A DNA stretch of 64,000 nucleotides, from positions 5,173,501 to 5,237,500 of the forward strand of contig NZ_FSRB01000001.1 of NCBI RefSeq assembly GCF_900129635.1, read 5' to 3'. Below the pieces are notes generated by a model. The model saw nothing but the letters and a program-made list of their open reading frames with translations. It was not told where the DNA came from and made no database searches. Numbering within the stretch: position 1 is the stretch's first letter; the number at the start of each line of letters is the position of its first letter. This document shows positions 9,287 to 18,516 of the stretch, one piece after another. The translations under genes and the position numbers were made by a program. Source of the stretch: Singulisphaera sp. GP187 (lineage in GTDB: Bacteria > Planctomycetota > Planctomycetia > Isosphaerales > Isosphaeraceae).

Positions 9287-10816
9287 GACACTTCTCGCTG
9301 ATCTCCACCGCGATTTCATGCGATTTGACGTGATCGTTAGCCTTCATTCGCTGGTGACTTTACTTTCCGCCCCGGGTCCGGAACCTCGGTACTCTTCGCC
9401 GCAGTCCACTTCGTCCACACCTGATCGAGTGTCATAACGACAAACCGCACCAGCGTTCGGCGGCGTCGCCATTTGTACCGCACTTTCTCCAGGAACCGGA
9501 ACCGCCGGTTGGTGCGTTCCACTTGATTGTTCGTCCGCACCCTCCGACTGGCCGGATTGTTCAAGTACGCCATCAACTTGGGGAACTTCTCCGGGTTCAA
9601 ATGCTCCAACGCTTTGACCAACTCGGGCACCGATTGGAACGCCGAGTCATGCACGACTACAGAACGGCGACAACTCGCCTGGTGATAGTCTTTTGACGCA
9701 TCGAACAGCCAGTAAATCCGATCCGCGAACCGCCGGAGCGTGGCCAACTCGGGCAGGTACTCCAACATTTGCTTCAGGTTGGTTTGTTCCAACTCGGTGA
9801 GGTTCTCTCGACGCTTCACGATCGAATATCGATTTTTGAACACAAAGTGGGCCTTCTCCTTGACCGTCATACCCCGGCGAGCGGCGGCGGCCTTCGATTT
9901 GGCTCCCTTGCGGCCTCGCTTCTTCTTGCGCCCGGCCTTGCCCCGTCGATTCATCGCCGTCCGCATCCGCCGCACGGCATCGAGGATCAGCTTGTTGATG
10001 TCCTTGATGACGTGGAAGACGCACAACTGGTGATCCGCATCGGACCACAATTCCTTCAGCACGGCAGGATAGAGGTTCGACCCGTCGGTGACGACGACCT
10101 GGGGATGCAAGCCCCAGGTCTTGAGGTTCTTGGGGAACCGTCGCATGTGATCCTGGTCGTTGGCGGCGACCAGGGCGAAGGCCACCGGCAGATTGTTCAG
10201 CGGGTCGGTGGCCAAAAGCAAGGCGTAACGGCCCAGGTGCAGTTCGTCGATGCAGAGTGTGCCACTGAAGTGCTCGAGGACCTCGCGTCTGTGGGTGCTC
10301 ATGTCGAGTTGTGCCACATAATCGTGGAGCACGTCGTAGACGAATCCTGAGGAGAGTTCCAGGAGGAACTCGCGGCGAATCGACTCCAAGGTCCGTTCGA
10401 TATTCATGCCGTCTTGAAGGATCCGGCCCAGCACCAAGTCGCGGACCTTATTGTCATATTTGGCCTTGGGAAGCACGTCGTCCGGGGTATTACGGAACGT
10501 GGTACAGCAGCCACAGAGGGCGGTGTACTCGCCGTAGGTGATCTCGAGGTAGGCGATGGCCTTGTAGGCGACGGTGCGTACGGTCCGGGTCTGGGTTCGC
10601 TTGCGTCGGCCAGCTTTGCCACATCCTGGGCATGGGGCCTTCTTGGGCGCGGAGTAAACGGGTATAACAATCGGTGTGGGTGCTTCGGTGCCCATGCTTG
10701 TGTCCCTGGTGCTGAGAGTTGTGGTAAACCTCATTACCAGGGCACAAGCCCTATCTTTCAAGAGCAAAACGGCTTATAGCCGGTCATCGGCTTGGTGGAG
10801 ATCGGCGAGAAGTCTC
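9287..10816 (-). mobile_element. Intact IS with 8-bp target duplication (ISL3-like)
   Basis: 1,530 bp. Terminal repeats are GACACTTCTCGCTGATCTCC (9287 on) and the complement of GAGACTTCTCGCCGATCTCC (ending 10816), 21 of 23 matching over the full repeat. Flanked by GCAATTTC on both sides. An 8-bp duplication fits ISL3 among others. Contains one complete transposase. Inserted into the older element's transposase gene. Confidence 0.88.
9337..10695 (-). CDS. DDE transposase with N-terminal zinc finger (ISL3-like)
   Basis: 452 aa from an ATG at 10695 preceded by AGGGA; an in-frame start at 10767 would add 24 residues. A CPGCGK...CGCC zinc-binding region lies near the N-terminus, as in ISL3-type transposases. 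The catalytic region includes LCIDELHLGRYALLLATD, VVVTDGSNLYPAVL and a late ERTNRRFRFLEKVRYKWRRR block. A basic linker rich in Lys/Arg (GRKKKRGRKGAKSK) is inserted in the middle. Intact and between good terminal repeats, so possibly active. Exact IS family uncertain. Confidence 0.8.
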   Translation of the reverse strand: MGTEAPTPIVIPVYSAPKKAPCPGCGKAGRRKRTQTRTVRTVAYKAIAYLEITYGEYTALCGCCTTFRNTPDDVLPKAKYDNKVRDLVLGRILQDGMNIERTLESIRREFLLELSSGFVYDVLHDYVAQLDMSTHRREVLEHFSGTLCIDELHLGRYALLLATDPLNNLPVAFALVAANDQDHMRRFPKNLKTWGLHPQVVVTDGSNLYPAVLKELWSDADHQLCVFHVIKDINKLILDAVRRMRTAMNRRGKAGRKKKRGRKGAKSKAAAARRGMTVKEKAHFVFKNRYSIVKRRENLTELEQTNLKQMLEYLPELATLRRFADRIYWLFDASKDYHQASCRRSVVVHDSAFQSVPELVKALEHLNPEKFPKLMAYLNNPASRRVRTNNQVERTNRRFRFLEKVRYKWRRRRTLVRFVVMTLDQVWTKWTAAKSTEVPDPGRKVKSPANEG

Positions 10817-10824
10817 GCAATTTC
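10817..10824 (+). repeat. 8-bp target duplication, right copy
   Basis: GCAATTTC directly after the nested IS, matching 9279-9286. Confidence 0.85.
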
Positions 10825-11406
10825 TTGAACGACCCGCGGAGCCTGGCGTTCCTCGACCGGATGCATTGCCGCCTGGAGATTGCGGAGCCGGAGCCGCAAT
10901 GGCGCGAGGCACTCGCCTGGCGTTGGTGGCTGTGGCACCGCCGAATGAAGCCCTCGGACCCAGGGACGGAATTGGTCCGCGCGGTGGGTCGGCACGGAAC
11001 CTTGAGCGAGCCGCTTACGCCCGTGTCGCGGTGGTCTTGGAGGAGACGTTCCGAGCGAGCAGCGCGGTCGAGTGCATGAACAGCGTGCTGCGGATGCAGC
11101 AGTCGAGACACCGCCGGATGACCCAGCCGATGCTCGACCTGAAGCGTCTGTACTGGAACACCCACTCGTTCCGTTCGGGCCCGAGAAAGGACGTCTGCCC
11201 GTACCAGCGGCTGGGCCTGAAACTGCCCAGTTACGACTTCTGGGAGGTACTCAAGTCCGATCCAAAGAAGTTGACGCAACAACTGTCAACCACTGGAAAT
11301 ACGGAATGAGACAATCCCTCATTCGAGCGGCGGCCTTGCGACGTAGATCGTTCTGGTATAACCTTTTAAGTCGCCCTTTTAGGGCTGCTGATCCTCGTGG
11401 ACGAGT

Positions 11407-11451
11407 CCCCAGGGCGTTGCCCTGGGCTTCCTTGGGCCGCCCCGTTGGGGC
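11407..11451 (-). repeat. Right arm of large intergenic inverted repeat
   Basis: Reverse complement of the arm at 8013-8056, ending GCCCCGTTGGGGC. With the IS removed the arms would face each other across roughly 200 bases. A smaller inverted pair (AGCCCT...AGGGC at about 8080-8094 and CGCCCTTTTAGGGCT at about 11372-11387) lies inside. Confidence 0.75.
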
Positions 11452-11623
11452 TGAATTCAAACAACTGGATTTCATGAATTTTTGTCAATCGCATTTGAAA
11501 ATACGAGGAACGGTGGTGTCCCGGAGCGATTAAACCTTGTGCTGGTCACGGACGTAGAATGATGAGCAAGCGTTATTTTTACGTCTGCATCCCGACTCCC
11601 GGGCATGGCCCGGTCCCTGCTGA

Positions 11624-12749
11624 ATCATACATGACCTCACTCGCTTTTGCTGCCAGAATCCCGACTGCTCACTCTACGGACAACGCGACGCCGGAAACCT
11701 CACCGTCTGCGGCCATTTCGGCAAGCTCAACCCCATCCGACTCCTCTACTGCCGAGCCTGCAAGTACCGGTTCTCCGAACGCAAGGGCATCCCGCTGTTC
11801 GGCTCCCAACTCCCGACCGACAAGGCCCGTTCGGTGCTCGATCACCTTGCCGAGGGCAACGGCACCCGACAGACCAGCCGGTGCGTCGGCGTCTACCGCG
11901 ACACCGTCACCCGCCTGGCTCGCCGGGCCGGGCAGCACGCCCACGACGCTCACGACGAGCTCGTGGCTTTTTCCCCCTCGGACCCGAGAAGTCCAGTTCG
12001 ATGAGAAATGGGCCTTCGTCGCCAAGAAGCAGCGGAACTGCGATCCGGCTGACCCCGCCGATGCTCACAAGGGCGACTACTGGGACCAGGTCGCTTACGA
12101 CCCCGAACACCGGTTGGTCCTGGCCGTGGTCCCGGGGACTCGCACCCTCGAGAACGCCGAAGCGATTGTCACCGAGGTGAAGCAGCGACTCGGTGGCCGG
12201 GCCCCGGATCTGATCACCAGCGACGAGGCGCCGGTCTACAAAACGGTGATCGGAACCACGTTCAGTGAGCCGGTTCCGCCCCCGTCCCGGCGCCGCCAGG
12301 GCCGGCCGCGGATCGTGCCGGAACGCCGCTTGCCCCGGGGTTTGAACTACGCGACGGTGCGGAAGCATCGTGAGAAGGGCCGCGTCATTGCCGTGGACCG
12401 GGAGCAGGTCTTCGGGACCCCGGACGGGCTGGCCGCGGTGTTGGCCAGGTCTCCGGTCAACCGGAGCGTGAACACGTCGTTCGTGGAGCGACGGCACGGG
12501 ATGGACCGGGGCCGCAATGCCCGCAAGGCGCGTCGGATCTATCGGTTTAACAAAGACTGGCATGTTCGCGAGCCGATAAGCGATTTCACGTTGTACTGTG
12601 ACAACTTCTGCTGGGAAGTGCGCACGCTCCGGATCCGGGCTGAGGATGGCCGTTGGCGATCGCGCACGCCGGCGATGGGGGCAGGCCTGGCCGATCGTGT
12701 CTGGTCGCGAGACGAATGGCTCAGCTTCCCGACCATTCAAGTTGCATAG
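11624..12749 (+). pseudogene. IS1-like transposase, frameshifted
   Basis: The first third is read in one frame from about 11624 (CQNPDCSLYGQRDAGNLTVC, then YCRACKYRFSERKG), an InsA-like zinc-finger/HTH part ending DELVAFSPS at 11980. One extra G at 11979-11981 then shifts the frame, and the catalytic part continues TREVQFDEKWAFVAKK ... LITSDEAPVYK ... NTSFVERRHGMDRGRNARK to 12749. No normal start codon is in frame for the first part. Terminal repeats were not recognised. Called a dead IS1-family gene. Confidence 0.75.
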
Positions 12750-12791
12750 GACGCCACCGTTTCCGGTCGGACAACGAAATAGGAAAACTTC

Positions 12792-15287
12792 ATGAGACTT
12801 CTCGTGGTCACGCTCTGTTGCTTCGTCGCTCCGCCGATCGTTCGGGCCGATCCCGCCGAGGATGCTGCGATCCAGGCGATAAAACAGCTTGGCGGGGAGG
12901 TCGAACAGTTCGGCAAAGTCGTTGGTCTCTGGCGCATGAAGTTGACGGCCGCTCAACTCAAGGAGCTGTCGGCCCTCAAGAACCTCAGCACTCTCAAGCT
13001 CTGGGAGATGCAGGTGGCGGACGCCGGCATGAAAGAACTGGCAGCCCTCAAGAACCTCACCACCCTTGGCCTCACTAATTCGACGGTGGCGGATGCCGGC
13101 ATGCAGGGGCTGTCGGCCCTCAAGAACCTCACCACCCTCAACCTCTCTGGGACGGAGGTGACGGACGCCGGCATGAAGGAGCTGTCGGCCCTCAAGAACC
13201 TCACCTCCCTCAACCTCTCTGGGACGGAGGTGACGGACGCCGGCATGAAGGAGCTGTCGGCCCTCAAGAACCTCACCACACTTGGCCTCCTTCGGACGAG
13301 GGTGACGGACGCCGGCATGAAGGAGCTGTCGGCCCTCAAGAACCTCACCTCCCTCGACCTCTCCGGGACGGAGGTGACGGACGCCGGCTTGAAGGAGCTG
13401 TCGGCCCTCAAGAACCTCACCACACTTGGCCTCCCTCGGACGAGGGTGACGAGTGCCGGCTTGAAGGAACTGTCGGCCCTCAAGAACCTCACCACCCTTG
13501 ACTACGATGGGATCGGTCCCTACACCGCCGTCGCTCCGGAAAAAGGCCCGAGGCCGTCGGTGGTGGACGCCGGCTTGAAGGGGAACGTGGACCTCAAGAG
13601 CTATACGGCCCTTAACCTCTCCTGGTCCGATGTGACTGACAACGGCTTGAAGGAACTCGCGGCCTCCAAGAACCTCACCTCCCTTGGCCTCTCTTCTACG
13701 GAGGTGACGGACGCCGGCTTGAAGGAACTGTCGGCCCTCGAGAACCTCACCACCCTTGGCCTCTCCTGGACGAGGGTGACGGACGCCGGCTTGAAGGAGC
13801 TGGCGGTCCTCAAGAACCTCACCTCCCTTGGTCTCTCTTCTACGGAGGTGACGGACGCCGGCTTGAAGGAACTGTCGGCCCACAAGAGCCTCACCTCCCT
13901 TGCACTCTATAATAATGGGAAGGTGACGGACGCCGGCTTGAAGGAACTGTCGGCCCTCAAGAACCTCACCTCCCTTGACATCTCCGGGACGAGGGTGACG
14001 GACGCCGGTTTGAAGGAGCTGTCGGCCCTCAAGAACCTCACCACTCTCGGTCTCGCCATGACGGAGGTGACGGACGCCGGCTTGAAGGAGCTGGCGGTCC
14101 TCAAGAACCTCACCACCCTTGACCTCTCTTTTGCGTCCGTGACGGACGCCGGCTTGAAGGAACTGCCGGCCCTCAAGAACCTCACCTCCCTTGACCTCAC
14201 TGCTACGGGGGTGACGGACGCCGGCTTGAAGGAACTGTCGGCCCTCAAGAACCTCACCTCCCTCGACCTCAGCGGTGCAAGGGTGACGGACGCCGGCATG
14301 AAGGAGCTGTCGGCCCTCAAGAACCTCACCATCCTCGGCCCCATTAAGCCGACGGTGGCGGACGCCGGCATGAAGGAACTGGCGGCCCTCAAGGACCGCG
14401 GCATAAAGGAACTGGTGGCCCTCAAGAAGCGCACCCTCCTTGACCACGGTGGGGTCGGTCTGCCCATCGCCGTCACTCCGGAGGCAGCCCCGAAGCCCTC
14501 CCTGACCGACGCCGGCGTGAAGGAGCTCGCGGCCCTCAAGAACCTCACCACTCTGAATCTCACCATGACGGAGGTGACCGACGTCGGCTTGAAGGAGCTG
14601 TCGGCCCTCAAGAACCTCACCACCCTCGACCTCTCCGGGACGGAGGTGACGGACGCCGGCATGAAGGAAGTGTCGGCCCTCGAGAACCTCACCACCCTTG
14701 GCCTCTCCGGGACGAGGGTGACGGACGCCGGTTTGAAGGAGCTGCCGGCCCTCAAGAACCTCACCACCCTCGACCTCCGAGGGCCCATCGATGGGGAGTT
14801 GCGCCTCGGTGAAGTAGGATATTGGGAGCGGTTGCTGACGGACGCCGGGGCGAAGGAGCTCGCGGCCCTCGAGAGCCTTACCGCTCTTGACCTCTCTGAG
14901 AACAACGTGACGGCCGCTATCTTGAAGGAGCTCGCGGCCTCCAAGAACCTCATCGCCCTCAACCTCTCTGGTACGAAGGTGACGGACGCCGACTTGAAGG
15001 AACTTGCGGCCCTCCGGAACCTCCGCATCCTCTACCTTTCAGATTGCGTGAATCTGACGGATGACGGACTCAAGCAACTTGCGGCCCTCAAGAACCTCAC
15101 TACCGTGGATCTCCTGATGACCGTGGTTTCGGATACGGGGTTGATGGAACTTTCGGCAATCCCGGGGCTGGCCCACCTTCGAGTGGCGGGCACCGCAGTT
15201 TCGAACGCCGCAGAGAAGGAGTTTGTACGGAGAAATCCCAAGTGCGACCTGTCCGTTCCCTCGTGGTCAGAAGCAATAAAGCGATGA
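12792..15287 (+). CDS. Exported leucine-rich-repeat protein
   Basis: 831 aa. Signal peptide MRLLVVTLCCFVAPPIVRA, a short helical cap, then about 30 repeats of 23-24 residues of the type LKNLTTLGLSxTxVTDAGLKEL. This is the internalin-like/planctomycete LRR class forming a curved solenoid for protein binding. Three short interruptions (around residues 237-260, 540-575, 660-690) break the periodicity. The 69-72 base units are almost identical in DNA, implying recent expansion by duplication. No anchor or catalytic domain seen. Starts 43 bases after the IS1-like remnant. Confidence 0.88.
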   Translation: MRLLVVTLCCFVAPPIVRADPAEDAAIQAIKQLGGEVEQFGKVVGLWRMKLTAAQLKELSALKNLSTLKLWEMQVADAGMKELAALKNLTTLGLTNSTVADAGMQGLSALKNLTTLNLSGTEVTDAGMKELSALKNLTSLNLSGTEVTDAGMKELSALKNLTTLGLLRTRVTDAGMKELSALKNLTSLDLSGTEVTDAGLKELSALKNLTTLGLPRTRVTSAGLKELSALKNLTTLDYDGIGPYTAVAPEKGPRPSVVDAGLKGNVDLKSYTALNLSWSDVTDNGLKELAASKNLTSLGLSSTEVTDAGLKELSALENLTTLGLSWTRVTDAGLKELAVLKNLTSLGLSSTEVTDAGLKELSAHKSLTSLALYNNGKVTDAGLKELSALKNLTSLDISGTRVTDAGLKELSALKNLTTLGLAMTEVTDAGLKELAVLKNLTTLDLSFASVTDAGLKELPALKNLTSLDLTATGVTDAGLKELSALKNLTSLDLSGARVTDAGMKELSALKNLTILGPIKPTVADAGMKELAALKDRGIKELVALKKRTLLDHGGVGLPIAVTPEAAPKPSLTDAGVKELAALKNLTTLNLTMTEVTDVGLKELSALKNLTTLDLSGTEVTDAGMKEVSALENLTTLGLSGTRVTDAGLKELPALKNLTTLDLRGPIDGELRLGEVGYWERLLTDAGAKELAALESLTALDLSENNVTAAILKELAASKNLIALNLSGTKVTDADLKELAALRNLRILYLSDCVNLTDDGLKQLAALKNLTTVDLLMTVVSDTGLMELSAIPGLAHLRVAGTAVSNAAEKEFVRRNPKCDLSVPSWSEAIKR

Positions 15288-15597
15288 TGGTTTTCGAGCT
15301 GGGCCGCGCCGTCCGTGAGGCGTCTCCGGCAGTGCGGCCCCGGCACCTTTTGCAAGCATGAGCGAAGGAACGAAGTAAGCCTCCGATCCGGCCGTTGGCC
15401 GCAGAGCGAGCGATCGGGATTCCGGCGGCGGAAGCGCGAGAGGTCGACTATGGATGAGGCCCGCTCCCGAGGGTCGCCGCTCGAAGGATCATCGGGCGCA
15501 ATCCTCAGGATAAGTTAGGGTTGAATGACACGCAATCGCTCTGAAACATGACCCGAGGAACAGGGTCGGTGAAATTGGATAATTAAGAGGAAGTGAT
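15288..15597. other. Intergenic region
   Basis: No gene or strong hairpin recognised between the LRR gene and the FAD oxidoreductase. Confidence 0.35.
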
Positions 15598-16878
15598 ATG
15601 CCAACGAATCCCAATGCCCTGGAATCAGCCGCGCTCACTGGGGACGAAGTTTGCGCCGTGCGGGAGACGACCTGCTGCATTGTCGGCGGCGGACCGGCGG
15701 GGGTGATGCTGGGGTACTTGCTGGCGCGACGAGGGGTGCCGGTCTTGGTGCTCGAGTCGCACAAAGATTTTGATCGCGACTTCCGGGGCGACACGATCCA
15801 GCCCTCGACGTTGGAAGTTCTCGACCAGTTGGGCTTGGCCGATCGGATGTTGGAGACGATCCCTCACGGCCAGATCCGCGGCTTGAAGGTGACGACGCCG
15901 ACCGGGGACTTGACCCTGGCGGACATCAGCCGGCTCCAGACAAAGTATCCGTATATCGCGACGCTTCCCCAGGCCCAGTTTCTCGAGTTCCTCGTCGAGG
16001 AGGCGCGCCAGTTCCCCAGCTTCGGGCTGGTCATGGGGGCCAACGTGCAGCGACTCGTCCAGGAGGAGGGCGCTGTCCGCGGGATCCGCTATCGCGGTCA
16101 AGACAACGGCTGGCACGAAGTGAGGGCCGCGCTCACGGTGGCGGCCGACGGCCGCTTCTCCAAGATTCGCGGCCTGGCCGGGCTCGAGCCGGTCAAGACG
16201 GCGCCCCCGATGGACGTCGCCTGGTTCCGCTTGCCGCGGCGGCCGGACGATCCCCGAGACCTCGGCTCGCTTGCCATTCACAACGGCCACTTCGCGGTCG
16301 TGTTGGAGCGTGCTGAGGAATGGCAGGTGGGCTACGTGATTCTCAAGGGGAGCTTTCAGCAGCTCCGAGGAGGCGGTCTGGAGCGGCTGCACCGTTCGTT
16401 CGCCGAGCTGGTGCCCTGGCTGGCGGACCGGGTCGAGCTCTTGACCGACTGGAAGCAGGTTGCGGTGCTCTCGGTCGAGTCGAGCCGACTCACGCGCTGG
16501 CACGAGCCCGGGCTCTTGTTGATTGGCGACGCGGCCCACGTCATGTCTCCCGTGGGAGGGGTCGGGATCAACGTGGCCATTCAGGACGCCGTGGAGGCGG
16601 CCAACCTGCTCGCCGCGCCGCTCCAGGAAGATCGGCTCCAGGAGCAGGATCTGGCGGCCGTCCAGGCAAGGCGCGAGTGGCCCGTCCGGGTGATCCAAGG
16701 GTTCCAGGAACGGATGCAAAAGATCATCGTCGCCCAGGCCCTCCAGTCAGGGAAGCCGTTTCGCCTGCCCCTCCTGCTTCGCGTCTTGCTCCGGCTGCCA
16801 ATCCTCCGTAACATTCCGGCCCGAATGATCGCGTTCGGCGCCCGTCGGGTCCGGGTCGAGGAGCCTTCCCCGCGATAG
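15598..16878 (+). CDS. FAD-dependent aromatic monooxygenase-like oxidoreductase
   Basis: 426 aa. Dinucleotide fold near the N-terminus (CCIVGGGPAGVMLGYLLARRG with acidic VLES end), a central DG motif (TVAADGRFSKIR) and the FAD ribityl-binding GD motif (LLLIGDAAHVMSPVGGVGIN). This is the p-hydroxybenzoate hydroxylase superfamily, including UbiH-like and polyketide hydroxylases. GAGGAAG lies just before the ATG. Substrate unknown; no pathway neighbours. The C-terminal region (residues 370-426) is basic and partly hydrophobic. Confidence 0.88.
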   Translation: MPTNPNALESAALTGDEVCAVRETTCCIVGGGPAGVMLGYLLARRGVPVLVLESHKDFDRDFRGDTIQPSTLEVLDQLGLADRMLETIPHGQIRGLKVTTPTGDLTLADISRLQTKYPYIATLPQAQFLEFLVEEARQFPSFGLVMGANVQRLVQEEGAVRGIRYRGQDNGWHEVRAALTVAADGRFSKIRGLAGLEPVKTAPPMDVAWFRLPRRPDDPRDLGSLAIHNGHFAVVLERAEEWQVGYVILKGSFQQLRGGGLERLHRSFAELVPWLADRVELLTDWKQVAVLSVESSRLTRWHEPGLLLIGDAAHVMSPVGGVGINVAIQDAVEAANLLAAPLQEDRLQEQDLAAVQARREWPVRVIQGFQERMQKIIVAQALQSGKPFRLPLLLRVLLRLPILRNIPARMIAFGARRVRVEEPSPR

Positions 16879-16964
16879 TTCTTCGAATCACCCGTCTCAT
16901 GGACTGGGATTTGCATGCATGGTTCCTCTTGAAAGTCTGATCCTAGCCTTTAGGGTGCATAATT

Positions 16965-17411
16965 TTGCATGCACGCTGGGTACATTCCATGATCGTTGGT
17001 GAAGGCCATGTTCTGATTGTTGAGGATAGCCTGGCGATGGGTTATGCGTTGCGGGCTCAGTTCCAGGCGTTCGGGTGGGAGGTCAGGTTGTCCCGGACCG
17101 TGGCCTCGGCGCTGGAGAACCTCGATCCGCCGCCCGATTGGATCCTTCTCGACCTCTGGCTGTCCGACGGCGACGGCGAGGATGTGCTTCGCCACGTGCG
17201 GGAGGCGGGGATTCCCTCCCACGTGGCCGTCATTTCGGCCGGGCTCGATCCCGAGCGGATCGCCAGCCTGGAACCGCTGAAACCCGACCTGATGCTCCCG
17301 AAACCGATCAGTTTCGAGAAGCTGCTCGAGGCCTGCCAATCGGCTCACTCCTCGGTGGGCCAGGCCGAACCCAAGGCCGCCAGCTCGTCTCCGCTTCGAC
17401 GCTCGGTCTGA
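16965..17411 (+). CDS. Stand-alone response regulator (receiver domain)
   Basis: 148 aa (140 if translation starts at the in-frame ATG at 16989, which places HVLIVEDS near the start as usual). A single receiver domain: acidic pair in VEDS, phospho-acceptor Asp in WILLDLWLSDGDG, switch residue Ser in VAVISAG, Lys in MLPKPIS. No output domain. The short tail is low-complexity. The nearest kinase is not in this window, so the partner is unknown. Confidence 0.85.
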   Translation: MHARWVHSMIVGEGHVLIVEDSLAMGYALRAQFQAFGWEVRLSRTVASALENLDPPPDWILLDLWLSDGDGEDVLRHVREAGIPSHVAVISAGLDPERIASLEPLKPDLMLPKPISFEKLLEACQSAHSSVGQAEPKAASSSPLRRSV

Positions 17412-17637
17412 GGCGCTCCACTCCACCCCGCAGCGCGGCCGACCGCTCCTCACGGATCTCTCGGCCTTCCGACCTGGCCCTCGGATTCGAGCGAGAATCG
17501 AGCCGCCGCGCGCGGTGGGCCCACGCCTCTTTCGGCCGGCCGCGGTTTCCGGGCGACTGGTCGGCGTATAGACTGAGATGGTACGATCGCGTTCGGTTTA
17601 CAGCAGAGAATTCGGGCATCGAAGGCGACATGCTCCC

Positions 17638-18513
17638 ATGAATCGACGGCTCTCACGGCTTGGTCTGTTGCTGGCCCTGGCGGCTCTGGCCCCGGCTCCC
17701 GACGCAAATCGGGACCGGCAAGTCGGCGAGTCGTTCCAGGTTCCCTACCGCCTCACCGACACCAATCACTTCCTGGTCCGAGTCCGGATCAACGGCAAAG
17801 GCCCGTTCAACTTTCTGGTCGATACCGGGGCCCCCGCGCTCTACGTGGCGACCGAGACGGCCAAAAAGATCGGCCTGGAGCCTGAGAAGGAGGCATTCTG
17901 GACTCAGGTCGACCGCCTCGACTTCGAGGGCGGAGCCAGTTTGACCAACCTCAAGGCGCGGGTGGAAGACCCGTTCCAACTGGTCGGCATGAATGCCCTG
18001 GGACTCCCCGGCGCGTCGATCGACGGCATCCTCGGGTTCACGGTCCTGGCCCGGTTTCGGCTCGAGCTCGATCCCACCCGGGACCGGATGACCTGGACCC
18101 GGCTCGCCTTCGAGCCGAGGGACCCCCCTGCCCCCGACCGCCGACCGGGGGACGGCCCGCCGGCCGAGATGCAGGCGATGAACTTGCTGGGCCCGGTTGC
18201 CAAGTTCGCCGCCGCCCTGGTGGGCAAGCAGCCCGAAGAGGAATTGCACCCGCGCGGATTCCTCGGCCTGGAACTGGCCGAGGCCGCCGATAACGGCCTG
18301 CGCGTGGACCGTGTCCTGGCCGACACCCCCGCGGCGAAAGCGGGCGTTCAGGCGGGCGATCAAGTCGTCCGACTGCTCAACCGCAATGTCAAGAGCCTGA
18401 AGGCTGCCCTCGAGGCGGTTGCCGAGGTCAAGCCCGGCGATCGCGTCCCCCTGTCCGTCCGCCGCGGCCCGGCGACCCAAGAGCTGACACTCACCGCCGG
18501 GGAGGGATTCTGA
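17638..18513 (+). CDS. Exported retropepsin-like aspartic protease with PDZ domain
   Basis: 291 aa from the ATG at 17638; the longer reading adds 20 residues before the signal peptide (RLSRLGLLLALAALAPAP). Aspartic-protease half: GPFNFLVDTGAPALYVATE (catalytic DTGA) and IDGILGFTVLARFRLELD. C-terminal PDZ domain: GFLGLELAEAADNGLRVDRV, then AAKAGVQAGDQVVRLLNR. Clan AA proteases of this kind work as dimers. A paralogue starts 3 bases after the stop, so the two are surely co-transcribed. Confidence 0.82.
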   Translation: MNRRLSRLGLLLALAALAPAPDANRDRQVGESFQVPYRLTDTNHFLVRVRINGKGPFNFLVDTGAPALYVATETAKKIGLEPEKEAFWTQVDRLDFEGGASLTNLKARVEDPFQLVGMNALGLPGASIDGILGFTVLARFRLELDPTRDRMTWTRLAFEPRDPPAPDRRPGDGPPAEMQAMNLLGPVAKFAAALVGKQPEEELHPRGFLGLELAEAADNGLRVDRVLADTPAAKAGVQAGDQVVRLLNRNVKSLKAALEAVAEVKPGDRVPLSVRRGPATQELTLTAGEGF

Positions 18514-18516
18514 ACC

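Larger units (their letters stand above)
8229..11309 (+). pseudogene. DDE-type transposase, split by IS and frameshifted
   Basis: Part 1 (8229 to about 8720) has an N-terminal HTH (AVTQQAELAGCSRETVYEH), a coiled coil and the start of the catalytic core (LAVDEIFFGG). Near T6G5 at 8709-8719 the frame shifts by -1; part 2 continues (RPTLVGIEPASMTAVF...) to VRNF at 9286. After removing the IS and one 8-bp duplication, reading resumes exactly in frame at 10817 (RNFLNDPRSLAFLDRM). A second -1 shift near 11005-11015 leads to a conserved tail (SSAVECMNSVLRMQQSRHRR...). Family not assigned with confidence. Confidence 0.8.
8104..11320 (+). mobile_element. Degenerate IS element with nested insertion
   Basis: The ends are GAGGGATTGTCTCATTTCG (8104-8122) and the complement of GAGGGATTGTCTCATTCCG (11302-11320), 18 of 19 identical. 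A 4-bp duplication ATTC flanks it (8100-8103 and 11321-11324). Without the nested IS at 9287-10816 the element is about 1.68 kb. Its transposase is broken by two frameshifts and the nested IS, so it cannot move on its own. Confidence 0.85.

Noticed and set aside
11559..11980. First 140 residues of the frame starting at 11559 as transposase N-terminus
   Set aside because: They are Ser/Thr/Pro-rich nonsense; the zinc-finger part is clearly readable in another frame.
11907..14447. 846-aa open frame opposite the LRR gene
   Set aside because: It mirrors the repeats of the LRR gene, spans the end of the IS1-like gene, and lacks a signal, domain or ribosome site. It is open only because the repeat units avoid stops on that strand.
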